The notes: generated by a model not told the origin, from the sequence alone. Shown: positions 32,542-41,857, counted from the stretch's first letter. The stretch: 64,000 nt of DNA from Merdivicinus sp050943495 (GCA_050943495.1 JBMNPH010000005.1:1-64000); one strand, 5' to 3'. Program-made: numbers and translations.

Positions 32542-34530
32542 TCAGTCGTGATTCTCCTTGATCAGACCGGTTCGGTAAGCTTCCAACAACTGTTTAAGAT
32601 CATTAATATCCGCGCGAATTTGAACACCGTCATCGGTATCGGCGATTTTCATGCGGGATTCACGCGTCTCAAATATTACGGATGTTGATAAAATGTCTTT
32701 ATTATACCGAATGGCATCTGTCACACCGGCAAACGGCTCATGGGAAGTGATGCGGATCCCGTGTGAGTTGTAGATCAGCGTATAGCCGGCGATGCCGGTT
32801 TTTGGCTGATAAACTTTGCAGAATCCGCCGTCAATGACGATCAGACGTCCGTTTGCTTTGACCGGATTTTCGCCGTCCTTGCTACGGACCGGCACATGAC
32901 CGTTGATAATGTGGGAGTACTCACCTTGTAAGCCAAATTCTCGCAGAATCCGCAGGCAGGTTTCCTCCTCATTATTGTGGAGATAGTAAGGATTTTTCCC
33001 TTCCTCGGAGAGTTTTTTATCGCCAATCAGCAGACGTTCAAAGGTAGCCATTTTATCGCGGCCAAACAGCGGCGAACTGCTTCCGCACCATAAAAACCAC
33101 AAAAAGTCTTTGCCGAGCTGCCGTTCGGGACTGTCCGGGCGGGCATAGTAGCCTTGTCGCGCCAGAGATTCTGTATAATCAATAAAGGATTTTCCAGAAA
33201 GTATTTTTCCTTGCGCCTCAAATTCCGTAAAGGAACCATCGTCATTCATGGGGATGCAGCCGTGGAAAAGCAGATTCTGATTGCAGCACAGATACATGCC
33301 GCCTTTGGAGTAGAGGAATTTGACATGGCGCTGCAATTTTTCGCTGTGCTGGAAGGAGAATCGCAGCTGGGACATCACCGCGGCTTCCTCATCGGAAAGT
33401 TTGTAGGGATTTTCGCGGTCTACGGTCGGGAAGTCGCAGTCCAGCAGAGGATAATCTTTGCCGCCAATACAGATGGTACCGGTTTCGTAATTGATTTTGT
33501 CGAGAAGAAGCCGATTTTCCATCCGGAAGGAGGGGTTGCGAAGGATAGTCTGGCCTTCCAACTTGAACAGGATGATGAGGATGGCTTTGTGCATTCGAGC
33601 GGCCTGTTCGAGATCTTTGGGATTGTAGTGACCTTCTTTGGGAACTCGAGGCATGAAGCATTGGAGATTGGAATTGCGGTAGACCTCGCTGGCAAAGAGT
33701 GCGAGCGGCCGCAGGCTGATGCCGTAGCCGGTTTCAATGACCTCCAAATTGTTATAAGTGATGCAGTTGTTCAGAACATTGGCGATACAGGTGCGGCTTC
33801 CGGCGGCAGCGCCCATCCAGAGGATGTCATGATTTCCCCATTGAATATCAACGCGGTGATGTTCCATGAGGGAGTCCATGATAATATCCGGGCGCAGTCC
33901 GCGGTCAAAGATGTCGCCGACAATATGGAGGCGATCGACAATCAGGCGCTTAATGGTGTTGCAGATTGCGATGATGACGGCATCCGCACGGTCAATGTCG
34001 ATAATCGTTGCAATAATGTTCTCATAATACTGCTCTTTGTTCAGCGCATCATAATTGGTGTGCAGCAATTCATCGATGATGTGTTCGTAGCCTTTGGGCA
34101 AGGCGGCGCGCACTTTGGAACGGGTGTATTTGGAAGCGACGAGGCGGCAGATTTCCATTAGCCGGTTGAGGGTAATTTTGTACCATTCCTCCATTTCCGC
34201 AGCTGGAATCTCCTCTTTGATCTCCTTGAGTTTTGCCTCGGTGTAGTAAATCAATGTCGCAAGAACGGCGCGTTCTTTGGAGGAAAGGGTGTTGGAGAAA
34301 AGAATGTCTACCTTTTCCTTGATGGCGCCGGAGGCATTGTTGAGAATGTGAAGGAAAGCCTCATATTCGCCGTGCAGGTCGGACATAAAGTGTTCCGTTC
34401 CCTTCGGAAGATTCAGATATGCCTGCAGGTTGATAATTTCAGTTGCCGCCGCTTCAATGGAAGGATATTGATGAGACAACATTTGTAAGTAACGCAGGGT
34501 TGCATTATTGGTTTCGGAAGAGAGTTGCAT
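32542..34530 (-). CDS. fbp: Fructose-1,6-bisphosphatase, class III
   Basis: 662 residues, the usual size of the Firmicutes class III enzyme, which makes fructose 6-phosphate for gluconeogenesis. It is a calcineurin-like metallophosphatase: HFMSDLHGEYEAF, VGDIFDRG, IQWGNHDILWMGA and the late NGHVPVRSKDGENP carry the metal ligands, separated by the long insertions peculiar to this family. AAGGCGG sits 7 nt before the ATG at 34530; an in-frame ATG 18 nt upstream lacks a site. It lies 14 nt after the BaiN-like flavoprotein gene, so the two are likely cotranscribed. Confidence 0.94.
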   Translation of the reverse strand: MQLSSETNNATLRYLQMLSHQYPSIEAAATEIINLQAYLNLPKGTEHFMSDLHGEYEAFLHILNNASGAIKEKVDILFSNTLSSKERAVLATLIYYTEAKLKEIKEEIPAAEMEEWYKITLNRLMEICRLVASKYTRSKVRAALPKGYEHIIDELLHTNYDALNKEQYYENIIATIIDIDRADAVIIAICNTIKRLIVDRLHIVGDIFDRGLRPDIIMDSLMEHHRVDIQWGNHDILWMGAAAGSRTCIANVLNNCITYNNLEVIETGYGISLRPLALFASEVYRNSNLQCFMPRVPKEGHYNPKDLEQAARMHKAILIILFKLEGQTILRNPSFRMENRLLLDKINYETGTICIGGKDYPLLDCDFPTVDRENPYKLSDEEAAVMSQLRFSFQHSEKLQRHVKFLYSKGGMYLCCNQNLLFHGCIPMNDDGSFTEFEAQGKILSGKSFIDYTESLARQGYYARPDSPERQLGKDFLWFLWCGSSSPLFGRDKMATFERLLIGDKKLSEEGKNPYYLHNNEEETCLRILREFGLQGEYSHIINGHVPVRSKDGENPVKANGRLIVIDGGFCKVYQPKTGIAGYTLIYNSHGIRITSHEPFAGVTDAIRYNKDILSTSVIFETRESRMKIADTDDGVQIRADINDLKQLLEAYRTGLIKENHD

Positions 34531-34544
34531 TGCATAACCGCCTT

Positions 34545-35780
34545 TCATTCCATGGAGTCAATTGCCAGCATGGCCGAGGACCATGCCCATTGGAGATTAA
34601 ATCCGCCGCAGTCGCCGTCGATATCCAGCACTTCGCCGCAGGAATATAAGCCGGGAACCAACCTGGATTCCAGCGTTTCAGGGGAGAATTCCCGCACATC
34701 GGCGCCGCCTGCCGTCACCTGTGCATTGGCGAGGCCCATCGTACCGGTAACGGCAATCCGCCAACCTTTCAGAAGCTGTGCAAGTGCCGCCATTTCCGCA
34801 TTGGAAAGAGTTTCCGCCGTCCGGGACAGCGGTGCAATTCCCGCCGCTTTGAGGACAGTCTGCCCTAATCGTTTGGAAAGGAGTCCCAGCATAAAATTTT
34901 CGAGCAGGGTATCTGGTCGGGAAAATTTCCGGCGGTAAAGCAGAGAAGAGAGCTCTTTTTGGGAATATTCGGGAAAGAGATCCAGCGAGAGCACCGGCTG
35001 CGCAGATTTCCGGCCGATATAATGGGTAGCTGTACAGGAAAGCTGCAAAATCGGTGGCCCGGACAGTCCGTAATCGGTAAAGAGAATTTCACCGGATTCA
35101 CTCCGCAGCAGCTTGCTGCCGTCGTAAAGAGAGGCAATCCCGTCGAATTTGATGCCGGACAGCGGCTTGATAGCAGAAGTGTCAGTTTTCAACTGGACGA
35201 TGGAGGGGAGAGGCGGAAGAATGGTATGCCCCAAGCTTTCCAGCAGCCGGTATCCGCTGTCGGTTCCGCCAAGTTTGGGAGAAGCCGCACCGCCTGCGGC
35301 CAAAAGAACATACTTTGCGGAAAGGCGTTCGGAACCGTTTAGTTCCAGTGAAAATCCCTCCGATTTCGGGCGGATTGCAGTCACTTCGGTATCACAGCGA
35401 GTCTGTACTCCGAGACGGTCACATTCCAGCCGCAGGGCATCCAGTACCGATGCCGCCTGCAAGGAACGGGGATAGAGTTTACCGTTTTCTTCTTCATGAA
35501 ACAGGAGACCCAGCTGCTCAAAAAATGTAAGCGTGGGTTCCAGACCGAAACGGGCAAAGGCAGTCCGGGTAAATTCCGGCTTCTGACCGTGATAATTTTC
35601 TTCCCGGAAAAAGCGATTGGTCAAATTGCATCGCCCGTTTCCTGTGGCGAGCAGCTTTTTTCCGACTCGCGGCCCACGTTCCAAAAGATAGATCGTCTCG
35701 AATTTTGCGGACTGTGCCGCGAAGACCGCCGCACATAGTCCTCCCGCCCCGCCGCCGATAATTGCCAAAGTCTGCCGCAT
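34545..35780 (-). CDS. NAD(P)/FAD-dependent oxidoreductase, BaiN/HI0933 family
   Basis: 411 residues. FAD-binding Rossmann motif LAIIGGGAGGLCAAVFAA at the N-terminus, then the family signature LLATGNGRCNLTN. A second GG motif (YVLLAAGGAASPKLGGTDSG) and the C-terminal PGLYSCGEVLDIDGDCGGFNLQWAWSSAMLAI are typical of HI0933/BaiN-like flavoproteins. BaiN acts on bile-acid intermediates in some gut clostridia, but most family members have no known substrate and I do not claim that activity here. GGGAGGAGG precedes the ATG; fbp follows after 14 nt. Confidence 0.88.
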   Translation of the reverse strand: MRQTLAIIGGGAGGLCAAVFAAQSAKFETIYLLERGPRVGKKLLATGNGRCNLTNRFFREENYHGQKPEFTRTAFARFGLEPTLTFFEQLGLLFHEEENGKLYPRSLQAASVLDALRLECDRLGVQTRCDTEVTAIRPKSEGFSLELNGSERLSAKYVLLAAGGAASPKLGGTDSGYRLLESLGHTILPPLPSIVQLKTDTSAIKPLSGIKFDGIASLYDGSKLLRSESGEILFTDYGLSGPPILQLSCTATHYIGRKSAQPVLSLDLFPEYSQKELSSLLYRRKFSRPDTLLENFMLGLLSKRLGQTVLKAAGIAPLSRTAETLSNAEMAALAQLLKGWRIAVTGTMGLANAQVTAGGADVREFSPETLESRLVPGLYSCGEVLDIDGDCGGFNLQWAWSSAMLAIDSME

Positions 35781-35856
35781 ATAGATGGCCTCCTCCCTGT
35801 TCTGTTCCTATTTTACCATAAAAAAACGGTCAGGGGAAGTCGAAAAATAAAATCTC

Positions 35857-35885
35857 TTGACAATCACCTTGTCAGCTGATACACT
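35857..35885 (+). promoter_or_regulatory. Sigma-A promoter of the SGNH-amidase-GNAT operon
   Basis: TTGACA (35857-35862), 17-nt spacer, TACACT (35880-35885), 21 nt before the start codon; the ribosome binding site AAAAGGAGG follows directly. Confidence 0.82.
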
Positions 35886-35906
35886 GAAAAAAAAGGAGGG
35901 GCATTT

Positions 35907-36545
35907 ATGAAGAAAATACTGTTTATCGGAAACAGCCACACCTATTTCAACGATATGCCTCAGATGCTTTCGGAACTATACCGTATGGCTGGCGAAGATG
36001 TACATGTCACCATGTTAACACAAGGCGGCATGACCTTGGATTGGCACTGTCAGCAGGAACAGACCGCATTTAACCTCCGGTACGGCGGATATGATTTCTG
36101 CATTCTTCAACAGGCCGCCCATCCGTTTGCGGGGTATGCCGCACTCTCGGATGGTATACAGCATATTCGTGCCCTTGCAAGAGAAAATCCGCCACGGTTT
36201 GTCCTCTATATGACTTGGGCGGAAAAGGCAAAGCCTGAAAATCAAGCGGAAATGTCGGCTGCGTACCGCCAAACTGCCGCTGAACAGGAACTGCTTCTTG
36301 CGCCGGTCGGGGATCGGTGGCAGCGATTCCGCGTCGTCCATCCGGAAACAGAACTTTACTTCACCGACGGCGCACATGCTTCCCCAGCCGGTTCATTGCT
36401 CGCCGCCTGCACTATTTATACGGCAATTGAGGAAAAGAAACTGCCGCTCATAGGTCCGTCCGAATCGATGGTACTTGACCGCATGGATGCGGAGACTAGG
36501 GAAAAAGTAATCCGTTTCTGTCAGGAAGATACAATAAAAAAGTAA
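35907..36545 (+). CDS. SGNH-hydrolase-like protein
   Basis: 212 residues. Opens with ILFIGNSHTYFNDMPQML: the GNSHT block is the SGNH nucleophile motif with Ser. The C-terminal catalytic Asp/His are probably in YFTDGAHASPAGS. The GNSHT(x)NDMP form resembles DUF4886-type SGNH hydrolases, which may be esterases on carbohydrates. No signal peptide. AAAAGGAGG precedes the ATG, and 16 nt separate it from the amidase gene. Substrate unknown. Confidence 0.78.
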   Translation: MKKILFIGNSHTYFNDMPQMLSELYRMAGEDVHVTMLTQGGMTLDWHCQQEQTAFNLRYGGYDFCILQQAAHPFAGYAALSDGIQHIRALARENPPRFVLYMTWAEKAKPENQAEMSAAYRQTAAEQELLLAPVGDRWQRFRVVHPETELYFTDGAHASPAGSLLAACTIYTAIEEKKLPLIGPSESMVLDRMDAETREKVIRFCQEDTIKK

Positions 36546-36561
36546 GTTTCAGGAGGACAAT

Positions 36562-37884
36562 ATGGATGAATTTTGTTGGATGACTGCTACAGAACTGAAA
36601 GTACAAATTCAAAAAAGAAATATTGGCATTGAAGAGTTAACACGCTCTTATCTGAACCGAATCGAAAAGTATGACCCCAAACTGAATACAATATCTGAAA
36701 TGAACGAATCCGTTTTAAAACAGGCAAAAAAGCTGGATTCTCAGAAATTAGGACGCGATGCCGTATTATTTGGACTTCCTTTGCTGGTCAAGGATAACAT
36801 CGACGTTGCCGGACTTCATACGACAGCTGGGAGCATGGCTTTATCTGACAATCTGGCAAAAACAAATGCCGCTGTTGTAGAAAATATCCTGCATAATGGC
36901 GGCATTGTTTTAGGAAAAACCAATATGACAGAGTTTGCGAATTTTACATCAAAGGGTATGCCAAACGGTTACAGTTCCAAAGGCGGATATGTAAAAAATG
37001 CCTATGATCCCAATAAGGATCCAAGCGGATCCAGCACCGGTTCAGCAGTAGCCGTTTCCGCAGGGTTCTGTCCGATTGCAGTCGGAACAGATACCTCCTT
37101 TTCGGTTGTAGCCTGCGCTACAGAAAACGGAATCGTGGGCTTCAAGCCGCAGCACAACTCCTTGTCATCCGACGGCATCCTCCCGATCTCCCGCACATTA
37201 GACAGCGCGGGATCGTTAAGCAGGAATCTATCCGACGCAATTCTGCTGTACAGCGGCATGTCGGACAAACCACTCGCCCCGATTCGGCCGATTCCTGTGA
37301 AGGAACTGAAAATCGGTGTGAACTTGTATAACAGGGAAATGGTGTCAGATGCGCAGTTCCGGAGATATGAAAGCCTTTTTGATACTCTTCGTCATGACGG
37401 AGCACAGTTTTCTGAAATTACACAACCATATACCTCTTATCAGCATCATATCATGCAGTGTGAATTTAAGCGGGATCTGGAAAGCTATCTTACGCAATCA
37501 TCCGCAAATTTGAAAACCTTGAACGATATTATTGCCTTTTATGAAGCGGATCCCAAAACCATGATGAAATATGGCATTACCCAATTACAAGAAGCTGCTC
37601 AAAAAAGCGCGGATGATTTGATTTACAAGGAAGCAATGGCAGAACGTGTCCGTATGCGCAGTCTGGTTATAAAAGAGCTTGAACCGTATGATGTGTGCAT
37701 CATGACCGGACCGACAAATATTATGCACTTTGTCGGATTGCCATCACTTGCGCTGAAAATGTGCACGGGAGAAGATGGAATTCCAAAGGGAATTATTCTT
37801 TATGGCGAGGATGAACGGAAGCTTCTGGCTGCTGCGCTCACCATTGAGACATATTGTTCGCCTTTCTGTCCCCCTGAATTGTAA
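36562..37884 (+). CDS. Amidase-signature-family enzyme
   Basis: 440 residues. Ser-cisSer-Lys hydrolase: the catalytic Lys is in LPLLVKDNIDVAG, and the cis-Ser and nucleophile Ser lie in DPSGSSTGSAVAVSAGF and VGTDTSFSVVACA (the usual GTETDGSI is altered to GTDTSFSV, keeping a Ser). NMTEFANF is also a family hallmark. It is not accompanied by gatB or gatC, so it is not the tRNA amidotransferase subunit. It hydrolyses some amide, unknown. CAGGAGG precedes the ATG. Middle gene of the 35907-38372 operon. Confidence 0.88.
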   Translation: MDEFCWMTATELKVQIQKRNIGIEELTRSYLNRIEKYDPKLNTISEMNESVLKQAKKLDSQKLGRDAVLFGLPLLVKDNIDVAGLHTTAGSMALSDNLAKTNAAVVENILHNGGIVLGKTNMTEFANFTSKGMPNGYSSKGGYVKNAYDPNKDPSGSSTGSAVAVSAGFCPIAVGTDTSFSVVACATENGIVGFKPQHNSLSSDGILPISRTLDSAGSLSRNLSDAILLYSGMSDKPLAPIRPIPVKELKIGVNLYNREMVSDAQFRRYESLFDTLRHDGAQFSEITQPYTSYQHHIMQCEFKRDLESYLTQSSANLKTLNDIIAFYEADPKTMMKYGITQLQEAAQKSADDLIYKEAMAERVRMRSLVIKELEPYDVCIMTGPTNIMHFVGLPSLALKMCTGEDGIPKGIILYGEDERKLLAAALTIETYCSPFCPPEL

Positions 37885-37916
37885 AGCGCTATTTCACGAT
37901 TAAGGAGAGCTTGGCA

Positions 37917-38372
37917 ATGGAACCTTTTGTTTCACTGAAAAATATCACCCCGGATAATATCGAGGAAGTTTTGAAACTAAAAGTTTCCAAAGAACAGGAA
38001 GATTTTGTACCAACAACAGCTCATGCGTTGGCTAAAGCTTGGGCATATTACAATACAGCCTTTCCTTTCGCTATCTACGCTGGAGATACGCTGGTCGGAT
38101 TTATTATGATGGGGTATTATGAACGGAAAAGGCAATATACGGTGTGGTATTTTCTCATTGATGAGCGTTACCAGCATCAAGGATATGGAAGAGCTGCTCT
38201 GAAATTGGGCGTGCAGTTCCTGATTGACCGTTTCCATGTGAATGAAGTCTATATCGGAGTCCGATTTGGAAATACTGTTGCTCATAAATTGTACGCTTCT
38301 TTTGGTTTTTCCGAAACCAGCGACATAACGGACACGGGGTTTGAGATGAAGCTTGTGATTAGCGAAAAATAG
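37917..38372 (+). CDS. GNAT N-acetyltransferase, BltD/spermine acetyltransferase-like
   Basis: 151 residues. Acetyl-CoA-binding GNAT fold: AIYAGDTLVGFIMMGYY, FLIDERYQHQGYGRAALKLGV (the pyrophosphate-binding QxxGxG/A loop) and a C-terminal VRFGNTVAHKLYASFGF. Overall layout, including the early VSKEQEDFVPTTAHAL helix, resembles Bacillus BltD/PaiA polyamine acetyltransferases. Start 37917 (ATG) is favoured over an in-frame TTG 6 nt upstream by AAGGAG spacing. Last gene of its operon. Confidence 0.85.
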   Translation: MEPFVSLKNITPDNIEEVLKLKVSKEQEDFVPTTAHALAKAWAYYNTAFPFAIYAGDTLVGFIMMGYYERKRQYTVWYFLIDERYQHQGYGRAALKLGVQFLIDRFHVNEVYIGVRFGNTVAHKLYASFGFSETSDITDTGFEMKLVISEK

Positions 38373-38401
38373 AATCCTCCAATAAATCCCACGGTTTTCC
38401 C

Positions 38402-38430
38402 TTGACAGAAGGGGAAAGGCGTGCTACAAT
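38402..38430 (+). promoter_or_regulatory. Sigma-A promoter of the thrS T-box transcript
   Basis: TTGACA (38402-38407), 17-nt spacer, TACAAT (38425-38430). Confidence 0.88.
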
Positions 38431-38436
38431 AACCTT

Positions 38437-38673
38437 ATACGAGAAACCTTTGAACAGGAAGCGGATTTTCCGCCAGCTTTTCGCCCAGAGAGGAATGCCA
38501 CCGGCTGCAAGCATTCCCGAAAACAGGATTTTCCGATACCGCCTGCGAGGGTGCGGTGAACCGCAACGGCTGGCAGCCGTTACCCTGCCTCAGAGTGACA
38601 GCCTGCGGGTTGTAATCCGGGTGGAACCATGGAGCAATCGCTTCATCCCAGTGTTGGGATGAGGCGTTTTTTT
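38437..38673 (+). ncRNA. T-box riboswitch upstream of thrS
   Basis: Leader of about 240 nt between a strong promoter and thrS. It holds the T-box element CCGGGTGGAACC at 38618-38629, a CAGAGAGG motif at about 38489 followed by a GGAATGC/GCATTCC hairpin as in stem I, and a terminator (CGCTTCATCCC/GGGATGAGGCG, 38639-38666, then TTTTTTT). Uncharged tRNA-Thr should bind and favour the antiterminator so that thrS is transcribed. ACC threonine triplets occur at 38538-38540 and 38560-38562 as candidate specifiers; I could not fold stem I well enough to choose. Confidence 0.88.
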
Positions 38674-38826
38674 ATTTTGGAAAGGAGGCTGGAAGATGTT
38701 ATTTCCACAAAAAGTGAATCCTCGGGTGGGACGGCGAACCAGCCGCCTCCGCCGCTGTTCTTAGTGACAGCCTGCGGGGGCTTTCCAACCAACATGATTG
38801 CGTATTATAAGAAAGGAAGAGAATAT

Positions 38827-40779
38827 ATGCTGAATATTACCTTAAAAGATGGCAGCATCAAGAGTTATGATGCGCCGATTTCCGCAGCAGATGTCTGCAA
38901 AGATTTGAGCATGGGTCTTTATCGCGCTGCTTGCGCCTGCAAAATCAACGGAGAACTCAAAGATCTCCGCACCGTAATTGACAGTGACGCTTCGCTGGAA
39001 ATCCTGACCTTCTCCGACGAGGAAGGCAAAAAGACGTTCTGGCACACCACCTCGCATATTCTGGCGCAGGCCGTCAAACGCCTGTTCCCTGCTGTCAAGC
39101 TGGCAATTGGCCCGGCAATTGACAATGGATTCTACTACGATTTCGATACCGAAAAACCCTTCACTCCCGAGGATTTGAAGGCTTTGGAAACAGAAATGAA
39201 GAAAATCGTCAAGGAAAAACCCTCCATTGAGCGGTTTACCCTTTCTCCTGCTGAGGCAACCAAGCTGATGGAAGAGCGCGGCGAACCGTATAAGGTGGAA
39301 CTCATTGCTGAGCATGCAGAGCAGGGCGATGAAATCTCCTTCTACAAACAGGGCGAATTTACCGAGTTGTGCGCTGGCCCGCATCTGATGGACATCGCAA
39401 TGGTGAAGGCCTTCAAATTGACCGCTACCACCGGTGCTTACTGGCGCGGCGATTCCAAGAACCGTCAGCTTTGCCGTGTGTACGGCGTCTCCTTCCCCAA
39501 GGCTTCCGAACTGGAAGAACACCTCAAAATGATGGAAGAGGCCAAAAAGCGCGACCACAATGTGATTGGCCGTCAGCTCGAATATTTCACCACTGTTGAT
39601 GTCATTGGCCAGGGCTTGCCGATTCTGCTGCCTAAGGGTGCCAAGACGATTCAGCTTCTCCAGCGGTTTGTCGAGGATACCGAGGATAACGAGTGGGGCT
39701 ATGTTCGCACCAAAACTCCGTATATGGCAAAACGGGAACTTTATAAAATTTCCGGACACTGGGATCATTACCTGGATGGAATGTTCATTCTGGGCGACCC
39801 CCACGATGAAACCAAAGAATGCTTCGCCCTCCGCCCCATGACCTGCCCCTTCCAGTATCAGGTATTTTTGAATCGTGCCCGTTCTTACCGGGATCTGCCT
39901 ATGCGCTTGGGTGAAACTTCCACCCTGTTCCGTAACGAGGATTCCGGCGAAATGCATGGCCTCATCCGTGTCCGCCAGTTTACCATTTCTGAGGGACATA
40001 TTATCCTCCGTCCCGAACAGTTGGAGGAAGAATTCCGTCGCTGCTTGCAGCTGGCTAACTATATGCTCAAATGTGTGGGCTTGGACGATGATGTTTCGTA
40101 TCGGTTCTCTCAGTGGGATCCCAAGAATCCCGGCAATAAATACGAAGGTACTCCCGAACAGTGGGAAGAAGCTCAGTCCACCATGCAGAAGATTTTGGAC
40201 CATATTGGCCTGAAATACTCTATTGGTATTGACGAAGCCGCTTTCTACGGCCCGAAGTTGGATATCCAGATTAAGAACGTTCACGGCAAAGAGGACACCC
40301 TTATTACGATTCAGATTGATATGCTGCTGGCTCAGAAGTTCGGCATGGAATATGTCGACGCTGACGGCCAGAAGAAGACACCGTATATTATCCACCGCAC
40401 CTCAATCGGTTGCTATGAGCGTACGCTGGCTCTGCTGCTGGAGAAATATGCAGGCGCACTGCCGATCTGGATCGCACCTGAGCAGGTTCGTCTGCTGCCT
40501 GTTACCGACCGTGCGGCAGAGTGCTGTGAAAACCTCGCTAAACAGATGAAGGCAGCCGGCCTGCGCGTCACGATTGATGGCCGCAGCGAGAAGATCGGCT
40601 ACAAGATCCGGGAAGCACAGATGGAAAAGATCCCCTTCATGCTCATCATTGGCGACAAGGAAGTCGAAGATGGCACTGTGGCACCCCGTTCCCGTGCAAA
40701 CGGCGACCTGGGCAGCATGAGCTTGGACGAATTCCTCACGATGATTCGCGGCAAAATTGCAGAATTTGCAGCAGACTAA
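38827..40779 (+). CDS. thrS: Threonyl-tRNA synthetase
   Basis: 650 residues. Class II aminoacyl-tRNA synthetase that charges tRNA-Thr and edits mischarged Ser. Domains in order: TGS (LNITLKDGSIKSYDAP), editing domain with HTTSHILAQAVKRL and CAGPHLMD zinc/active-site residues, class II core with motif 2 (TLFRNEDSGEMHGLIRVRQF) and motif 3 (IGCYERTLALLLEKYAG), and the anticodon-binding domain (LRVTIDGRSEKIGYKI). The frame is open back to 38629, but that stretch is the T-box terminator; AGGAAGAG before the ATG at 38827 sets the start. Confidence 0.96.
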   Translation: MLNITLKDGSIKSYDAPISAADVCKDLSMGLYRAACACKINGELKDLRTVIDSDASLEILTFSDEEGKKTFWHTTSHILAQAVKRLFPAVKLAIGPAIDNGFYYDFDTEKPFTPEDLKALETEMKKIVKEKPSIERFTLSPAEATKLMEERGEPYKVELIAEHAEQGDEISFYKQGEFTELCAGPHLMDIAMVKAFKLTATTGAYWRGDSKNRQLCRVYGVSFPKASELEEHLKMMEEAKKRDHNVIGRQLEYFTTVDVIGQGLPILLPKGAKTIQLLQRFVEDTEDNEWGYVRTKTPYMAKRELYKISGHWDHYLDGMFILGDPHDETKECFALRPMTCPFQYQVFLNRARSYRDLPMRLGETSTLFRNEDSGEMHGLIRVRQFTISEGHIILRPEQLEEEFRRCLQLANYMLKCVGLDDDVSYRFSQWDPKNPGNKYEGTPEQWEEAQSTMQKILDHIGLKYSIGIDEAAFYGPKLDIQIKNVHGKEDTLITIQIDMLLAQKFGMEYVDADGQKKTPYIIHRTSIGCYERTLALLLEKYAGALPIWIAPEQVRLLPVTDRAAECCENLAKQMKAAGLRVTIDGRSEKIGYKIREAQMEKIPFMLIIGDKEVEDGTVAPRSRANGDLGSMSLDEFLTMIRGKIAEFAAD

Positions 40780-40789
40780 GAAATAATGA

Positions 40790-40826
40790 AAAAGGCCGAC
40801 AGGAAAGGATCCTGTCGGTCTTTTTG
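40790..40826. terminator. Terminator of thrS, also serving the small gene on the other strand
   Basis: Stem AAAAAGGCCGACAGG/CCTGTCGGTCTTTTT with a short loop, 10 nt after the thrS stop; T runs on both strands. Confidence 0.84.
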
Positions 40827-40839
40827 CATGTCCGAAAAA

Positions 40840-41010
40840 TTACATCATGCCGCAGTCTTCGTAATCACGCCATTTATTGCGGTAGGCACGTTCGGTCAGA
40901 AAATGGTTAATCAGGTAGGCGCCGCCCATAATCAGGGTCAACATCCCGAATACCAGCGAAATAATGGACATTGCGGTCATGCTGCGGTCGGAATTTTTAT
41001 TGCATCTCAT
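40840..41010 (-). CDS. Small single-pass membrane protein, 56 residues
   Basis: A short frame with AGGAGG 8 nt before its ATG. It reads MRCNKNSDRSMTAMSI, then one hydrophobic helix (SIISLVFGMLTLIMGGAYLI), and ends in a charged tail RNKWRDYEDCGMM. It shares a bidirectional terminator with thrS, and sits 36 nt past the stop of the TtcA-like gene on the same strand. Cys at residue 3 and near the C-terminus. I recognise no family; the clean ribosome binding site, coherent helix and terminator argue that it is a real gene. Confidence 0.68.
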   Translation of the reverse strand: MRCNKNSDRSMTAMSIISLVFGMLTLIMGGAYLINHFLTERAYRNKWRDYEDCGMM

Positions 41011-41046
41011 AAGAAAGCCTCCTGTTTGATAATATGATTACATAAA

Positions 41047-41775
41047 TTAGGGTTTGTCCGAAAATCCCCAGCCATCCAGTCCGCTGCGGCGAAGGGCACC
41101 GAAAATCCGGAATTGAAAGCCATCGCTTTCCCGTTCTTTCTGTGCCAGGAATTCTTTCATAACCTGCCGCTGTGTATAACCGTCTGCCGGGCATTTGCTC
41201 TTAACGATTGGCAGCTTTGCACGTTCTGCGGCACGGCGCACCTCTTTTTCGGGAGCAAATACCAGCGGACGGATCATCCAGAGATCTTTGCGGGAAAGAT
41301 AGGATTTGGGTGAGAAACATCCCACTCGTCCTTCGTTAAACAAATTCATTAGGAATGTTTCGATTACATCATTATAGTGATGTCCTAAGGCAATTTTGTT
41401 GCATCCGGCTGCTTTTGCCGCGTCGTGCAGCGCACCGCGCCGCATCCGTGCACAAAGACTGCAGGGATTGGATTCCTGTCGAGCATCAAAGACAATTTCG
41501 CCGATCTGCGTCCGCCGAATGATATAAGGTATTCCTAATCTGGTACACAAATTGGCCACTTCCCGGTAATCTCCCGGAACTCCGCCGAATTGCGGGTCCA
41601 GCGTAATGGCGGTCAGCTGATAGTCGATTCCAATAAACCGCCGCAGATAAGCCAGTCCGGTCAGCAGCACCACGGAATCCTTTCCGCCGGACACGCCAAC
41701 TGCAATATGATCCCCGTCCTGAATCAAGTCAAATTCCTGAATGGCTTTGCGCATATATCCTAAAATTCGCTGCAT
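41047..41775 (-). CDS. TtcA-family PP-loop ATPase (tRNA 2-thiolation)
   Basis: 242 residues. N-type ATP pyrophosphatase: AVGVSGGKDSVVLL is the PP-loop, PCSLCARMRRGALHDAA carries the CxxC that binds a [4Fe-4S] cluster in TtcA enzymes, and KIALGHHYNDVIETFLMNLF is a family motif. TtcA thiolates cytidine 32 of certain tRNAs; some clostridial relatives may thiolate other positions. GGGAGG lies 7 nt before the ATG at 41775; the longer open frame to 41832 has no site. Confidence 0.87.
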   Translation of the reverse strand: MQRILGYMRKAIQEFDLIQDGDHIAVGVSGGKDSVVLLTGLAYLRRFIGIDYQLTAITLDPQFGGVPGDYREVANLCTRLGIPYIIRRTQIGEIVFDARQESNPCSLCARMRRGALHDAAKAAGCNKIALGHHYNDVIETFLMNLFNEGRVGCFSPKSYLSRKDLWMIRPLVFAPEKEVRRAAERAKLPIVKSKCPADGYTQRQVMKEFLAQKERESDGFQFRIFGALRRSGLDGWGFSDKP

Positions 41776-41857
41776 AATACCTCCCAAAATTTCTGGTATT
41801 CTCATTATACCCGATCTGCGGATCGAATGCAACGGGTATTTTCATAAGTTTCCATTA

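Noticed and set aside
33154..34161. A 335-codon plus-strand frame over fbp
   Set aside because: Shadow of fbp, which is complete with all metal-binding motifs.
34545..35780. A bile-acid operon (bai) based on the BaiN-like protein
   Set aside because: No other bai genes are present; the family is much wider than bile-acid enzymes.
36562..37884. gatA (Glu-tRNA amidotransferase subunit A)
   Set aside because: No gatB or gatC nearby, and the cis-Ser segment departs from GatA.
38629..38826. A longer N-terminus for thrS
   Set aside because: The extra frame covers the T-box terminator; the TGS domain begins at 38827 behind a good ribosome binding site.
38842..40395. A 517-codon minus-strand frame over thrS
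   Set aside because: thrS on the plus strand is a full synthetase with all motifs and a T-box; the antisense frame has no ribosome binding site.
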